Of a stretch of 64,000 nucleotides of DNA, positions 46,601 through 55,049 are shown piece by piece. Made by a program: the position numbers and the translations under genes. Origin of the DNA: Geitlerinema sp. PCC 7407 (GTDB lineage: Bacteria; Cyanobacteriota; Cyanobacteriia; PCC-7407); contig NC_019703.1 in assembly GCF_000317045.1 (NCBI RefSeq), positions 732,501 through 796,500 of the forward strand, written 5' to 3'. Every line of letters starts with the position of its first letter. The stretch's first letter is position 1. Below the pieces are notes generated by a model, which worked only from the letters and a program-made list of their open reading frames with translations, did no database searches and was not told the DNA's origin.

Positions 46601-48003
46601 GCGGTGGGGCTCTGGCTGTCCGGCACGCTCACCTGAAACGAACCCAGAGTGCCCGCAGCCACGGCGTTCCCGTTCACGTCGCGGACCTGATTGGCGGCGA
46701 TCGCCACCTGATAGGCCCCATTGTCCTCGACGCTCCAGCTCCCCCCCGGCGCGGTGATGCGGTAGGTTGCCGTGCGAGGAGTCCCATTGCCCGCCGCATT
46801 CACGCTGACGAGCTGAGCCCGCTGCGAAAAGCCATTGGGACCAGTCACCAGCACATCGTTGCTGTCGAGGGTCGCCGCATCAATCCCCACATTGTCGGCG
46901 AAGGTGATCGTAAAGGTTTGAGTCTCGCCCCCTTCGGCAGTGATATTGCTGGCGGTCAGCTGGGCCGTTGGCCGCTGGGTATCGGGCACCGTCACCCGAA
47001 AAGACCCCAGAGATCCGGCTGCGACGGCATTGCCGCTGGTGTCGCGGACCTGATTGGCGGCGATCGCCACCTGGTAGGTGCCGTTGTCGCCAAAGTCCCA
47101 GCTCCCCCCCGGCGCGGTGATCCGGTAGGTGGCGGTGCGCGGCGTGCCGTTACCCGCCGCATTCACGCTGACGAGCTGAGCCCGCTGCGAAAAACCGTTG
47201 GGGCCAGTCACCAGCACATCATTGCTGTCGAGGGTCGCGGCATTAATCCCGCGATTGTCGGCAAAGGTGACCGTAAAGGTTTGGGTCGCGCTGCCCGCCG
47301 TGGTGATGTTTCCGGCGCTCAGGCTAGCCGTCGGCGCGATCGTGTCGGCAGGCTGCAGCGGCGGGGTGCTGCCGGGAGGCCGGGTCAGGCGGCCCTCAAA
47401 CTGGCCAAACAGCAGGTAGTGCTGAATGGCGCTGGTAAAAAATCCTGCCGTGACCGCTGCCTGGACGTCGCCGTAGGTCTGGAGATAAAAAGCGCTGTCA
47501 AAACTGCTGCTAAAGCTGCGGCCCTCGGTTTGGCCGATGAAAACAAAGTGCTGCCACGCGCTGGCAACCAGGCCCTGGCTGATGCCGGTCTGAACATCCG
47601 TGTGGGTACGGAGATAGTAGGCAGTATCAAATTGGGCAAAGGGCGATCGCCCCTCAAACTGACCAAACCGGACAAAGTGATCGAAACCGCTGACGAATTT
47701 GCCCTGCTGAATGGCGATCGCTACATCCGTATTTTGCTGAAGATAATATTTTTCATCGAAGAAGGGCGTCGGCGATCGCCCCTCTTTGTAGCCAAAGAGC
47801 AAGAAATGCTCTTCAGCGCTCTTAAATGAGCCTTGCTCGATGGCAATCTTCACATCCAGATTGCGGCTAAGATAAAAAGATTCACTAAAAATAGTGCTAG
47901 AAATTTTTCCGCCAAAAAGAGACTCAAAGGTGATCGAGACCTTAGTGGTTTCTGTTTGAGTCTGGGTACGGCCCAAAACTAAATCTCTATAGGAAATATT
48001 CAT
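43693..48003 (-). CDS. Large RTX protein with FD-repeats, five Ig-like repeats, CBM-like module and nested SGNH esterase
   Basis: A 1436-residue protein. Residues 38-205: four ~42-residue repeats (FDEKYYLQQNTDV...HF--FGQFEGRSP), common in cyanobacterial RTX proteins. Residues 220-823: five ~121-residue Ig-like repeats (pattern TFADN-GI--ATLDS-DVLVTGPNGFSQ). Residues 830-978: a CBM-like module. Residues 980-1050: RTX nonapeptides. Residues 1060-1290: a CE3-like SGNH esterase (Ser1071 in PLGDSMTYG, Asn1175 in GTND, Asp1265 and His1268). Residues 1296-1350: the second RTX half. No Sec signal peptide; type I secretion is expected but the exporter is not here. The layout parallels the 976-residue neighbour. 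Confidence 0.85.
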   Translation of the reverse strand: MNISYRDLVLGRTQTQTETTKVSITFESLFGGKISSTIFSESFYLSRNLDVKIAIEQGSFKSAEEHFLLFGYKEGRSPTPFFDEKYYLQQNTDVAIAIQQGKFVSGFDHFVRFGQFEGRSPFAQFDTAYYLRTHTDVQTGISQGLVASAWQHFVFIGQTEGRSFSSSFDSAFYLQTYGDVQAAVTAGFFTSAIQHYLLFGQFEGRLTRPPGSTPPLQPADTIAPTASLSAGNITTAGSATQTFTVTFADNRGINAATLDSNDVLVTGPNGFSQRAQLVSVNAAGNGTPRTATYRITAPGGSWDFGDNGTYQVAIAANQVRDTSGNAVAAGSLGSFRVTVPDTQRPTAQLTASNITAEGGETQTFTITFADNVGIDAATLDSNDVLVTGPNGFSQRAQLVSVNAAGNGTPRTATYRITAPGGSWSVEDNGAYQVAIAANQVRDVNGNAVAAGTLGSFQVSVPDSQSPTATLSVTDVTSEGATSQTLTVTFADNAGIDVATLDGSDLLVTGPNGFSQNAQFVSVNPAGNGTPKTATYRITAPGGSWDFDDNGTYQVAIAANQVRDTSGNAVSGGALGSFEVNAPDTQAPAATLKAADITTVGTTEQTFTVTFTDNAGMDVDTLDGSDVVVTGPNGFSQNAQFVSVNPAGNGTPRSATYRISAPGGSWDFGDNGTYQVAIAADQVRDTSGNAVTAGSLGSFQVNVPEQIPPTASLTTNDVVNGTTHTFTVTFTDNIALDASSLDSSDVVVTGPNGFSQNAQLVSVDTAGDGTPRTATYRVTAPAGQWSPKDNGTYQVAIAADQVLDTSGNAVVAGSLGTFQVAVQTPTQPLANSGNATRIEAENLTLGGDFIVEPAGTTSASFASGGKYIGLGLRGSIDGQIGTASTTFTGTAGYYDLVVAHFDETDGVSKLAVQVNGVTVETWDLNQTAGSGVPESANFTTRTVRGLYLDGDDTVTLRGVSARNNNGGEFSRVDYIEFVPTRVIRGDSNNNTLTGSDRDDTMDGGLGNDVINAGAGNDTIWSSGGNNTLNGGAGSDTVSYAQATSAMTVNLASGTATRNLIANNSSLMPLGDSMTYGVINRSSTLNEDTNSGGYRPLLQDAFANRNVLINFVGSLRTGTDTAPGPLVTPGGRPFDDQHEGYRGERIDQLNGRTTGGAIRATLNSSRPNYVLLMAGTNDLLQGAGAGVARDRLSTLIDSVLAVSPNSHILVSSVPPSGQASSGTLSRQNAAAFNAMVPSLVADKVQQGKKVSFVDGSSTFTRSSLSGDQIHLTAASYQVLSNSWFAALGESQDSLSSIENVVGSAYNDNITGNAGVNVLEGGAGSDVLTGNGGADVFVYRSPSHRGDTITDFADDDRLYISASAFGGGLVAGTRLSLDAASATGVLVNGTTPLGTSANFLYDGGVLRYDPDGTGSAGAVTLATLTGSPILTPEQITIIA
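45535..47346 (-). repeat. Five tandem Ig-like repeat units
   Basis: Each unit is about 121 codons (363 bases). Units begin at residues 220, 341, 462, 584 and 704. The first two share long identical stretches (LVTGPNGFSQRAQLVSVNAA), while the fifth is the most diverged. This implies stepwise expansion. Confidence 0.9.
47389..47892 (-). repeat. Four N-terminal FDxxYYL repeats
   Basis: Four ~42-residue units (residues 38-205) with consensus FD--YYL--N-DV--AI--G-F-SA--HF--FGQ-EGRSP. They may anchor the protein to the cell surface; that is inference. Confidence 0.8.
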
Positions 48004-48866
48004 AAGTCTCTAGTGACCTCCACCAACATTTGACTGACTCATCGATGTTCTGGCTGCACCCAAATTCAGCCCGCACGAATCCAGCCAGACAAGACTATCC
48101 GAGGCTTTCTCTCAAATGAAGAGACGCCATCATGTCTTATCGGCGAGCAATTCTGCTGCTAAAAATTTCTGATTGAGAGCATGAAAAAACTCTCTGTCAG
48201 GCCCTGAGTAATGACGAATTTCTAAGAAATTCAACGATATTCAAAAGAGTTCGTCATCTCTATGAATTGGCAGTATTTTTTGAGAATTGCGCTCTAAGCT
48301 CAGGTCCAATCGTCAATCTCAAAGCCAATTGATTGGGGGCTTGCCGGCATGAGAAAAACTAAGGCCTGTGAATCAGCGAAAAACTCATTTGCTGGATTGC
48401 GATCGCCCTCAAAAACACCCTGCTTGAGCAAAACAATCATCAATGACCCTGACATAATCTACAGTTTTTTCAACTTAGGCATGCCGCTAAAAGCAAGGCT
48501 CAAACACGATGGGGAACAGCTTCCAAGGCGCAACGTAAACTGGGGGCACAGCTGCGCGAATACACGCAAGTTGCTAAGGCTCATACTAATCAGCCGCCAA
48601 ACCTAATCGCTAGACACACGGCCGTATCTTTACCTACTCTTCACCGTGTTATTAGCTTCTCAGAAAAAGTTATGAAGTTTCGACAACCGACGGAACCTCG
48701 TCTCTGCGTGAATCGAGCGGGCAGGCTTGGGGAGAATGTCTAGCGCTCTTGCCCTGCTTGTGCGTGTTTCTAGCGAAAAGCCCAGCGATGTCTCTGCCAC
48801 GGGTCTGCCGCAGTCTGTAACGCTCCTCGATACAATAGTGAGCGACTCTCGCAGTAGTTTTGGCCC
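48004..48866. other. Gene-poor region of about 860 bases
   Basis: An A+T-rich stretch between two divergent genes (1436-residue RTX and tatC). No convincing gene; one 85-codon frame (48349-48606) lacks protein-like composition. It must contain the RTX and tatC promoters. Confidence 0.5.
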
Positions 48867-49688
48867 ATGACACCCCCTTCGGAATTGGATACTGCCCCGC
48901 AGCCAAATCTCGATCCTGCCCTCCATGCAGGTCCGTCCATGTTTTCAGGGACCGCTGGCAGCGAGAATTCTGATGAAGATGACTTGCCAGATGATGTCGA
49001 GATGGGCCTTTTTGACCACCTAGAAGAGCTGCGCATACGCATCTTCTATTCGCTGATCGCGGTGCTCACTGCCACGATTGGCTGCTTTGCCGTCGTCGAC
49101 CAGATTGTGGTGCTGCTACAGCAACCGGCTCAGGGCGTCAAGTTTGTACAGCTTGCCCCAGGCGAATATTTCTTTGTGTCTGTCAAAGTGGCTGTCTACA
49201 GCGGCCTGCTGATGGCGACCCCGTTTATCGTTTACCAGATCTTGCAGTTTGTGCTGCCCGGGTTGACCCGTCGCGAGCGGCGTTTTGTCGGCCCCATCGT
49301 GCTAGGGTCGACCGTTCTGTTTGTGGTCGGTCTTACCTTTTCCTACACTGCCCTGACTCCGGCGGCGCTGCAGTTTTTTATCAACTATGGCGGGGGCGTC
49401 GTTGAGCAGTTTTGGTCCATCGATCGCTACTTTGAAATGGTCCTAGCGCTGCTGTTTAGCACCGCCTTGGCCTTCCAAATCCCGGTGCTCCAGCTTTTGC
49501 TGGGCGTGCTGGGCATCGTGTCGTCCAAGAAGATGCTGTCAGGCTGGCGCACGGTGGTGCTGGGGGCCGTGGTGTTAGGGGCGGTGATCACGCCCTCGAC
49601 GGACCCGCTGACCCAAAGCATGCTGGGAGGAGCGGTGATAGGCCTCTATTTTGGTGGTGCCGGACTGGTGGCGCTGCTGGGGCGCTAG
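48867..49688 (+). CDS. tatC: Sec-independent protein translocase TatC
   Basis: A 273-residue product with six transmembrane helices. The [13 protein letters not shown] motif starts the first helix after a ~45-residue acidic N-terminal extension. The [23 protein letters not shown] and [12 protein letters not shown] segments are typical. TatC with TatB binds the twin-arginine signal and recruits TatA. The petC product two genes away carries a twin-arginine motif. The N-terminal extension is longer than in E. coli TatC. Confidence 0.96.
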   Translation: MTPPSELDTAPQPNLDPALHAGPSMFSGTAGSENSDEDDLPDDVEMGLFDHLEELRIRIFYSLIAVLTATIGCFAVVDQIVVLLQQPAQGVKFVQLAPGEYFFVSVKVAVYSGLLMATPFIVYQILQFVLPGLTRRERRFVGPIVLGSTVLFVVGLTFSYTALTPAALQFFINYGGGVVEQFWSIDRYFEMVLALLFSTALAFQIPVLQLLLGVLGIVSSKKMLSGWRTVVLGAVVLGAVITPSTDPLTQSMLGGAVIGLYFGGAGLVALLGR

Positions 49689-49701
49689 GGGCGATCGCCC
49701 T

Positions 49702-50019
49702 TCAAAATTCCTCAAGGAGCCATTCAGACGCTCGCTCCCCCAGATCCAGGGGGATACTGACGGCCTTGCCCAAGCGAGGCCGTTCCTTTGTGGTGGCGAT
49801 GTAGCTTTGGATCTGCTCGACGCCGCCCCAAGCCTGCAAGTAGGCGGCGATCGCCTCCAGGTGGCTGAAATACTCGGTCTCCGTCATCGGGAAAGACGCC
49901 TGCTCCAGGTACTTCCACATCACCTGCACAAAGATTTTGCCCTGGGTGCGGCGCAGTTGGATGTCGTAGGAGCGACCCCACTTCTCTACCAATAGCTGAT
50001 GTAACTCCAAGCCAGTCAT
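49702..50019 (-). CDS. DUF3067 family protein
   Basis: A 105-residue protein starting MTGLELHQLLVEKWGRSYDIQ, with the conserved RRTQGKIFVQVMWKYLEQ-SFP and AIAAYLQAWGG segments of DUF3067. It is found in cyanobacteria and plastid-bearing plants; function unknown. It lies on the opposite strand between tatC and petC, a layout seen in other cyanobacteria, which suggests a link to cytochrome b6f biogenesis. ATG 50019 is preferred over the longer frame to 50097. Confidence 0.85.
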   Translation of the reverse strand: MTGLELHQLLVEKWGRSYDIQLRRTQGKIFVQVMWKYLEQASFPMTETEYFSHLEAIAAYLQAWGGVEQIQSYIATTKERPRLGKAVSIPLDLGERASEWLLEEF

Positions 50020-50298
50020 GCGGATTTTGCGACGATATCCTTTACATTTTGTTACAAAAACGAAGGCTTTTTTGCCAAGCGGTAATGCTAACTTCAAAAA
50101 GTGTAACCAAGCTCTAGAACGCGCAGGCTATCAGCTCTTCGAGGTTTTGTAACCTAACTTTACAAATAAAGTTTTTCATCCTGAGTCCCTTGTATCGGCT
50201 AGCCTCCAAGACTCAGGAGATCAAACTGATAAAATTCTAGAGTTTTGTTTAGAGCGGTCTGCGAAAATACATCAAGGACACGTACCTCAGCATAAGTC

Positions 50299-50841
50299 AT
50301 GACTCAAGTTTCTGGTTCTTCTGACGTACCCAGCATGGGGCGTCGTCAGTTCATGAATTTCCTCACGTTTGGGGCGGTTACGGGTACGGCCTTGGGAGCG
50401 CTGTATCCCGTGGTCAAGTACTTCATCCCCCCTTCTAGCGGTGGCGGCGGCGGCGGCGTGACCGCAAAAGACGCTCTGGGAAATGACATTGTGGTTAGCA
50501 ACTTCCTGTCGACCCACAATGCTGGTGAGCGCGTCCTGGCGCAAGGCCTCAAAGGCGATCCGACCTACGTTATCGTCACCGATGACAAGAGTGTGGCAGA
50601 CTACGGCCTCAACGCCGTTTGCACCCACTTGGGTTGTGTTGTGCCCTGGAACGCTAGCGAGAACAAGTTCATCTGCCCCTGCCACGGTTCTCAGTATGAC
50701 AACACCGGCAAGGTTGTGCGCGGCCCGGCTCCGCTCTCCCTGGCGTTGGCCCACGCTAACGTGACGGAAGATGACAAGCTTGTGTTCACCACTTGGACCG
50801 AGACGGACTTCCGCACGGGCGATCAGCCTTGGTGGAGCTAG
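50299..50841 (+). CDS. petC: Cytochrome b6f Rieske iron-sulfur protein
   Basis: A 180-residue protein with a twin-arginine motif ([13 protein letters not shown]) at the start of its membrane helix, a six-glycine hinge ([13 protein letters not shown]) and the [2Fe-2S] ligands in CTHLGCVV and CPCHGSQYD. The Rieske protein moves electrons from plastoquinol to cytochrome f. The nearby tatC fits its Tat-dependent insertion. petA follows 159 bases later. Length is normal. Confidence 0.98.
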   Translation: MTQVSGSSDVPSMGRRQFMNFLTFGAVTGTALGALYPVVKYFIPPSSGGGGGGVTAKDALGNDIVVSNFLSTHNAGERVLAQGLKGDPTYVIVTDDKSVADYGLNAVCTHLGCVVPWNASENKFICPCHGSQYDNTGKVVRGPAPLSLALAHANVTEDDKLVFTTWTETDFRTGDQPWWS

Positions 50842-51000
50842 GGTCTTGGGTGCGGTGAGAGCCGCAGCGGCCTCGGGCAAGTGCCTCGCCATCATTCATC
50901 CATTATTGTGAGTGCGGTTTTTCCGCGACCCAAGGCTCTCAGGCTACGGGCTCATAGTTGAAACTTCTTTGCCCTTCATTACTGATTATCCTCGTTGCAG

Positions 51001-51987
51001 ATGAAAAGCGTTTCCCTATCAGCGGTCTGGCTTCGTGGCGTCAAGCTTGCCACGAAGAGTGTGCTGCTGGCGATCGCCACTATTGCCATCCTGGTCGCAG
51101 GTGATTTTGCCCTGCCCCAGTCAGCGGCCGCCTATCCCTTCTGGGCTCAGCAAAACTACGAAAATCCCCGGGAAGCAACCGGTCGCATCGTTTGCGCCAA
51201 CTGCCACCTCGGCGCCAAGCCCACCGAAGTCGAAGTGCCTCAGGCTGTGCTGCCTGACACCGTCTTCGAAGCGGTGGTCAAGATCCCCTACGACACCAGC
51301 ATTCAGCAGGTGCAGGGCGATGGCTCCCTCGGCGGCCTGAACGTCGGTGCAGTTGTGATGCTGCCCGATGGCTTCAAGGTTGCTCCTGCGGATCGGATTC
51401 CTGAAGAGCTGAAGGAAAAGGTCGGCGACCTCTACTTCCAGCCCTACAGCGACACCCAAGAGAACATCGTGCTTGTGGGCCCGCTGCCCGGTGAGCAGTA
51501 CCAAGAAATCGTGGTGCCGGTGCTCTCTCCCGACCCCGCGACCAACAAGGCTATTCACTTCGGCAAGTACCAGATCCACGTGGGCGGTAACCGCGGCCGC
51601 GGTCAGGTGTACCCCACCGGTGAAAAGTCGAACAACGCTGTGTACAACGCTTCGGCTGCTGGCACCATCAGCAAGATCGCGAAGACCGATCTCGGTGGCG
51701 CTGAAGTCACGATCGCGACCGAAGATGGCAAGACCGTTGTGGATACCGTTCCCGCTGGTCCTCAGCTCGCTGTGAGCGAAGGCCAGACCGTGGCAGCGGG
51801 TGCAGCTCTCACCAACAACCCCAACGTGGGTGGTTTCGGTCAGCGCGATGTGGAAATCGTGCTCCAGAGCCCCAACCGCGTCAAGGGCCTGCTTGCCTTC
51901 CTGGTGGCCGTCATGGTTTCCCAAGTCATGCTGGTGCTGAAGAAGAAGCAAGTTGAGAAGGTGCAAGCGGCTGAGATGAACTTCTAA
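51001..51987 (+). CDS. petA: Cytochrome f
   Basis: A 328-residue precursor. The signal peptide ends SAAA, and mature Tyr45 ([17 protein letters not shown]) is the axial haem ligand through its amino group. The haem c site is C65-ANC68-H69. A C-terminal membrane anchor ([21 protein letters not shown]) holds it in the thylakoid membrane with the haem domain in the lumen. It is downstream of petC and probably co-transcribed. ATG 51001 is the normal start; a TTG two codons earlier is unlikely. Confidence 0.98.
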   Translation: MKSVSLSAVWLRGVKLATKSVLLAIATIAILVAGDFALPQSAAAYPFWAQQNYENPREATGRIVCANCHLGAKPTEVEVPQAVLPDTVFEAVVKIPYDTSIQQVQGDGSLGGLNVGAVVMLPDGFKVAPADRIPEELKEKVGDLYFQPYSDTQENIVLVGPLPGEQYQEIVVPVLSPDPATNKAIHFGKYQIHVGGNRGRGQVYPTGEKSNNAVYNASAAGTISKIAKTDLGGAEVTIATEDGKTVVDTVPAGPQLAVSEGQTVAAGAALTNNPNVGGFGQRDVEIVLQSPNRVKGLLAFLVAVMVSQVMLVLKKKQVEKVQAAEMNF

Positions 51988-52013
51988 GTTTTCTCTCGCT
52001 TTGCCTAAACTTC

Positions 52014-52049
52014 AAACCCCCTCCCACGGTCTCGTGGGAGGGGGTTTTT
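52014..52049 (+). terminator. Strong intrinsic terminator of petCA
   Basis: A perfect 15-bp stem, AAACCCCCTCCCACG paired with CGTGGGAGGGGGTTT, with a 4-base loop and continuing T run. It lies 26 bases after petA. Confidence 0.95.
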
Positions 52050-52152
52050 GTTGGCGCTGGGGTACTGACGCGAAAGCCGGAGCGCTGGGGCTCCGGCTTG
52101 GCAGGGGCAGTAGTACTGAGAAGTTTCCCAAAGGGCAATTAAAGGGCGATCG

Positions 52153-53742
52153 CTACAGCGGTCGGTAGGAGCGGTAGTTGATATTCGGGAAGATGTTGTC
52201 GATGGCTTCGACTTTTTCGAGCCAGCCGCTGTCGATTTTGCCGATGTTGACGTCGTCGTAGAGTTTGTTGAAGCGCATTAGGTGCGATCGCGTCCGGCGC
52301 ACCGCGTAGGGCACCATCGTCCCTGTCCGCATAATGAACGCCCAGTCCGACGACTGCGCCAGCAGCAGCTCACGAGCCGCCTGGTTGAGCGCTCGCCACT
52401 CCAGCTCATCCGCTGGCTCTCGCTTGGCCAGCTCGATCATCCGCTCCGCTGCTTTGTGCAGGTGAGGATAGATCCAGGCGTTGGTTTCGTTGAGCCAATA
52501 TTCGTGGAAGCCCTTGTAGCCCCAGCTTGACTGAGACGGACGACAAACCTGCTGAGTCGGGTTTTCCTGCAGATAGTCCGCCAGGTGGGTCATGCGATAG
52601 GTTTGCTGGTCGTACCAGGACTTGCGGAACAGGTAGTCAATAAACCACGGTCCCTCGTACCACCAGTGGCCAAACAGCTCTGCATCGTAGGGAGAAACCA
52701 CAATCGGCGGACGCTGCATCAGATCGTGCAGGTGCTGGACCTGGCGCTCCCGGTTGAACATGAAGTTCCCGGCGTGCTCTGCTGCCTTCTCCCGAGCCCA
52801 GTAGGGGTCATAGAGCGCTTTGTCTCCGAGCCCGAGGCCGCGGCCGGTGATTTTGTGATACTTGATGCCCACGTTCTTGCGCTGGCCGTTGGGCATGATG
52901 TAGGGCTTGATGTACTCGTAGTCAGCTTCCCAGCCCAAGTCTTTGTAAAACTCGCGGTACTCGGGCGCTCCGGGATAGCCGACCTCCGAGGACCAGACCT
53001 GCTGAGAGGACTCGTGGTCGCGCCCGAAGACGGCAACCCCCGTCTCGGTGAAGATGGGCGCGTAGGTTCCAAAGCGGGGCCGAGGGCGGGCGTACAGGAT
53101 GCCGTGTCCATCGGTGAGGAAGTAGCGCAGGCCCGCATCGGCGATCATGCGCTCGAGGCCTTCGTAGTAGGCGCACTCCGGCAGCCAGATCCCTTTGGGC
53201 GGGCGACCGAAGTTTTCTTCGTAGTGCTCGCAGGCCACTTGGAGCTGGGACCAGACAGCCTGGGGATACATCTTCATCAGGGGCAAGTAGCCGTGGGTGG
53301 CCCCGCAGGTGATGATCTCTAGGTTGTTGGAGTCGAGAAACTGCTTGAAGCCGGTGACCAGATCGCCGCCGTAGCGCTCCCACACTTCGCGGACGTCACT
53401 AAATTCTTGGGCGTAGTGCTCGGCGAGGTAGCGAATGTGGCCGTTGTGCTTGTTGTGCTCGATTTCGAGCTCGATCAGTTCTTCGAGGCTGGTGAGGTGG
53501 GCGTCGTAGCGCTCTTGGAGGAGAGGGTCACGCAGCATGGACACCAGCGGCGGTGTCATGCTCATGGTCATTTTGAAGTCGATCCCGTCCCGTTTGAGTC
53601 CCTCAAATACCCGTAGCAAGGGGACGTAGGTTTCCGTGATTGCCTCAAACAGCCACTCCTCTTCGAGGACATAGTCGCTTTCGGGGTGGCGAACGAATGG
53701 CAGATGGGCATGTAGGACGAGGGCAACGTATCCAATGCTCAT
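52153..53742 (-). CDS. GH57 family glucan branching-type enzyme
   Basis: A 529-residue product starting GYVALVLHAHLPFVRHPE, the family 57 N-terminal His motif. The catalytic nucleophile is in GIWLPECAYYEGLE and the acid in VSPYDAELFGHWWYEG. This subclass includes thermophilic 1,4-alpha-glucan branching enzymes. A role in glycogen branching is likely but unproven, since GlgB may also be present. It is minus strand, convergent with petA. Confidence 0.88.
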   Translation of the reverse strand: MSIGYVALVLHAHLPFVRHPESDYVLEEEWLFEAITETYVPLLRVFEGLKRDGIDFKMTMSMTPPLVSMLRDPLLQERYDAHLTSLEELIELEIEHNKHNGHIRYLAEHYAQEFSDVREVWERYGGDLVTGFKQFLDSNNLEIITCGATHGYLPLMKMYPQAVWSQLQVACEHYEENFGRPPKGIWLPECAYYEGLERMIADAGLRYFLTDGHGILYARPRPRFGTYAPIFTETGVAVFGRDHESSQQVWSSEVGYPGAPEYREFYKDLGWEADYEYIKPYIMPNGQRKNVGIKYHKITGRGLGLGDKALYDPYWAREKAAEHAGNFMFNRERQVQHLHDLMQRPPIVVSPYDAELFGHWWYEGPWFIDYLFRKSWYDQQTYRMTHLADYLQENPTQQVCRPSQSSWGYKGFHEYWLNETNAWIYPHLHKAAERMIELAKREPADELEWRALNQAARELLLAQSSDWAFIMRTGTMVPYAVRRTRSHLMRFNKLYDDVNIGKIDSGWLEKVEAIDNIFPNINYRSYRPL

Positions 53743-54481
53743 AGGGATTCCTAAGGAGACTTAGCGTAGATTTGAAGCGTAGGAAGACAGGGTTGCCAAG
53801 ATTGTAAAGCGAAATTACAACAAAACAAAATATTAATGAGGGTTATCCAAAACGACAGAAAAAATCATTCAAGAAATAAGGGTGTTTTAGACAACCAAAG
53901 AAGGGGGTTTTGGTTGAGGCTGCGCTGGCTGAAAGGGTGATTTTGGGGCTGATCGGGGCATTTTGAGGGGCGATCGCGCGGAACCCCACTGCTAAGGCGC
54001 CTCTAAGAAATGTCTTTTTTCGTTACAGAGGCTACTGAAAACTCAAGATTCTTATCTCTAGAAATGACTCGTTAAATGGATGTTAATTCCTCAAGGTCTA
54101 ATAGGATTTCGATTGATTTTAAGAGAATTTTCTAAAGAGAAATGCTTGTTTGTTTGTGCGCAAGCTTGCGATCGCCTAAGAAACTTTGGATTGAACTTAT
54201 TTGCGAAAGATTGCGTTTCTTTGTGATTTCTAGAGTCTGGGAACAAAAAGGAGGCGCGAAACTTCTCAAGAGAAGGTCAGGAAATTTGCTTGAATCCGTG
54301 AGTTCGCACTTTTGAGGAAATCCTCCGCGATATCACTGTCAGAAATCATGATTTGTCGCAAAGTTATGGATGAAAATACTTGCAACAAGCGGGCGATCGC
54401 GGATAGATTGTAAATTATTGAACTGCGTATTCTTCTGACGTGCGCTACATCACGTCTTGGAGTGTTTGAGATCACGAATTG
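53743..54481. other. A+T-rich gene-poor region upstream of the GH57 gene
   Basis: About 740 bases of low G+C. A 57-codon frame (54142-54315) has a weak AAAGAGAA site but no protein-like signature. A 6-bp hairpin GACGTG/CACGTC is at 54437-54456. The region ends in a terminator with T8 (next entry), so an unannotated plus-strand transcript probably crosses it. Confidence 0.5.
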
Positions 54482-54519
54482 ACGGTTTCTCAGGTCACAG
54501 GGAAGCCGTGATTTTTTTT
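54482..54519 (+). terminator. Intrinsic terminator with T8 upstream of a small gene
   Basis: ACGGTTTC pairs with GAAGCCGT (8 bp, one G-U) around a 12-base loop and is followed by two bases and eight T's. It ends 33 bases before the 67-residue gene, so it may end an unseen RNA or act as an attenuator. Confidence 0.75.
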
Positions 54520-54546
54520 GCATACTATGCACATTGAGTTTGTGCA
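54519..54546. promoter_or_regulatory. Overlapping inverted repeats next to the start codon
   Basis: TGCATA-C-TATGCA (54519-54531) overlaps TGCACA-7-TGTGCA (54528-54546), ending six bases before the ATG at 54553. They could form an operator or a hairpin controlling translation. Confidence 0.5.
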
Positions 54547-54552
54547 TCAGTA

Positions 54553-54756
54553 ATGCAAGTTCCCGCTCAATCGTCATTAGGGTCCATCGAACAGGTAGTA
54601 GAACGCATTTTTCGCTCTCACCGAATCACGCGGGCTGACCAACAGCTTTTTATGAATGCGCTGCTGACTAAGCACGCTTTGAGTCGAGAAGATCGAGCAA
54701 ATATCGATCGCGTTTTTGAGGGCTTACGGCGGGGCCTGCTGCGGGTTGTAGATTAG
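54553..54756 (+). CDS. Conserved small cyanobacterial protein
   Basis: A 67-residue helical protein, MQVPAQSSLGSIEQVVERIF, with the motif SHRITRADQQLFMNALL and an ending RANIDRVFEGLRRGLLRVVD. The ITR-DQ...FM-LL...I-RVF--L--GLLRVVD pattern resembles a family of short cyanobacterial proteins of unknown function that often occur in several copies. The longer frame of the opposite strand (54266-54577) is rejected. Confidence 0.8.
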   Translation: MQVPAQSSLGSIEQVVERIFRSHRITRADQQLFMNALLTKHALSREDRANIDRVFEGLRRGLLRVVD

Positions 54757-54973
54757 AGAAAAGGTGTATGTCGAGAGTGGCGCTTCGGGCCTCGAGACAC
54801 GGCTTAAAAGCCTTTGAACATCTCTAGATTTGCGTAGATCAAAGCGATTTCTAGATGACAAGGCTGCCTCTTCAAGATGCTTTAAACCCCTGAAAGAATG
54901 AAGTTGAAAAGTGTTGTTTTGAACGCTAGGTTGAGCGATCGCCCGCTTGTGAAAAGTGTCTGCTTTCTAACTC

Positions 54974-55013
54974 AACAAAAAAGATGCCTCTGAGAAGGGG
55001 CATCTTTTTTGTT
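54974..55013. terminator. Bidirectional intrinsic terminator
   Basis: A perfect 15-bp stem (AACAAAAAAGATGCC / GGCATCTTTTTTGTT) with a 10-base loop. It lies 36 bases after the stop of the minus-strand NarL-type gene (55050) and about 220 bases after the small gene, so it likely serves the former. Confidence 0.9.
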
Positions 55014-55049
55014 AAAAAGGCGTTGCTCAAAGCAGGCTGGCTGGGTGCC

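Noticed and set aside
45835-47829. 664-codon plus-strand frame opposite the Ig-like repeats
   Set aside because: Its repeats simply mirror the repeats of the minus-strand gene; no ribosome-binding site or family signature.
54142-54315. 57-codon frame in the AT-rich gap before the small conserved gene
   Set aside because: Weak ribosome-binding site and no recognisable family; kept only as part of the regional note.
54266-54577. 103-codon minus-strand frame overlapping the 67-residue gene
   Set aside because: Overlaps the better-supported gene and the terminator/palindrome region; composition not protein-like.
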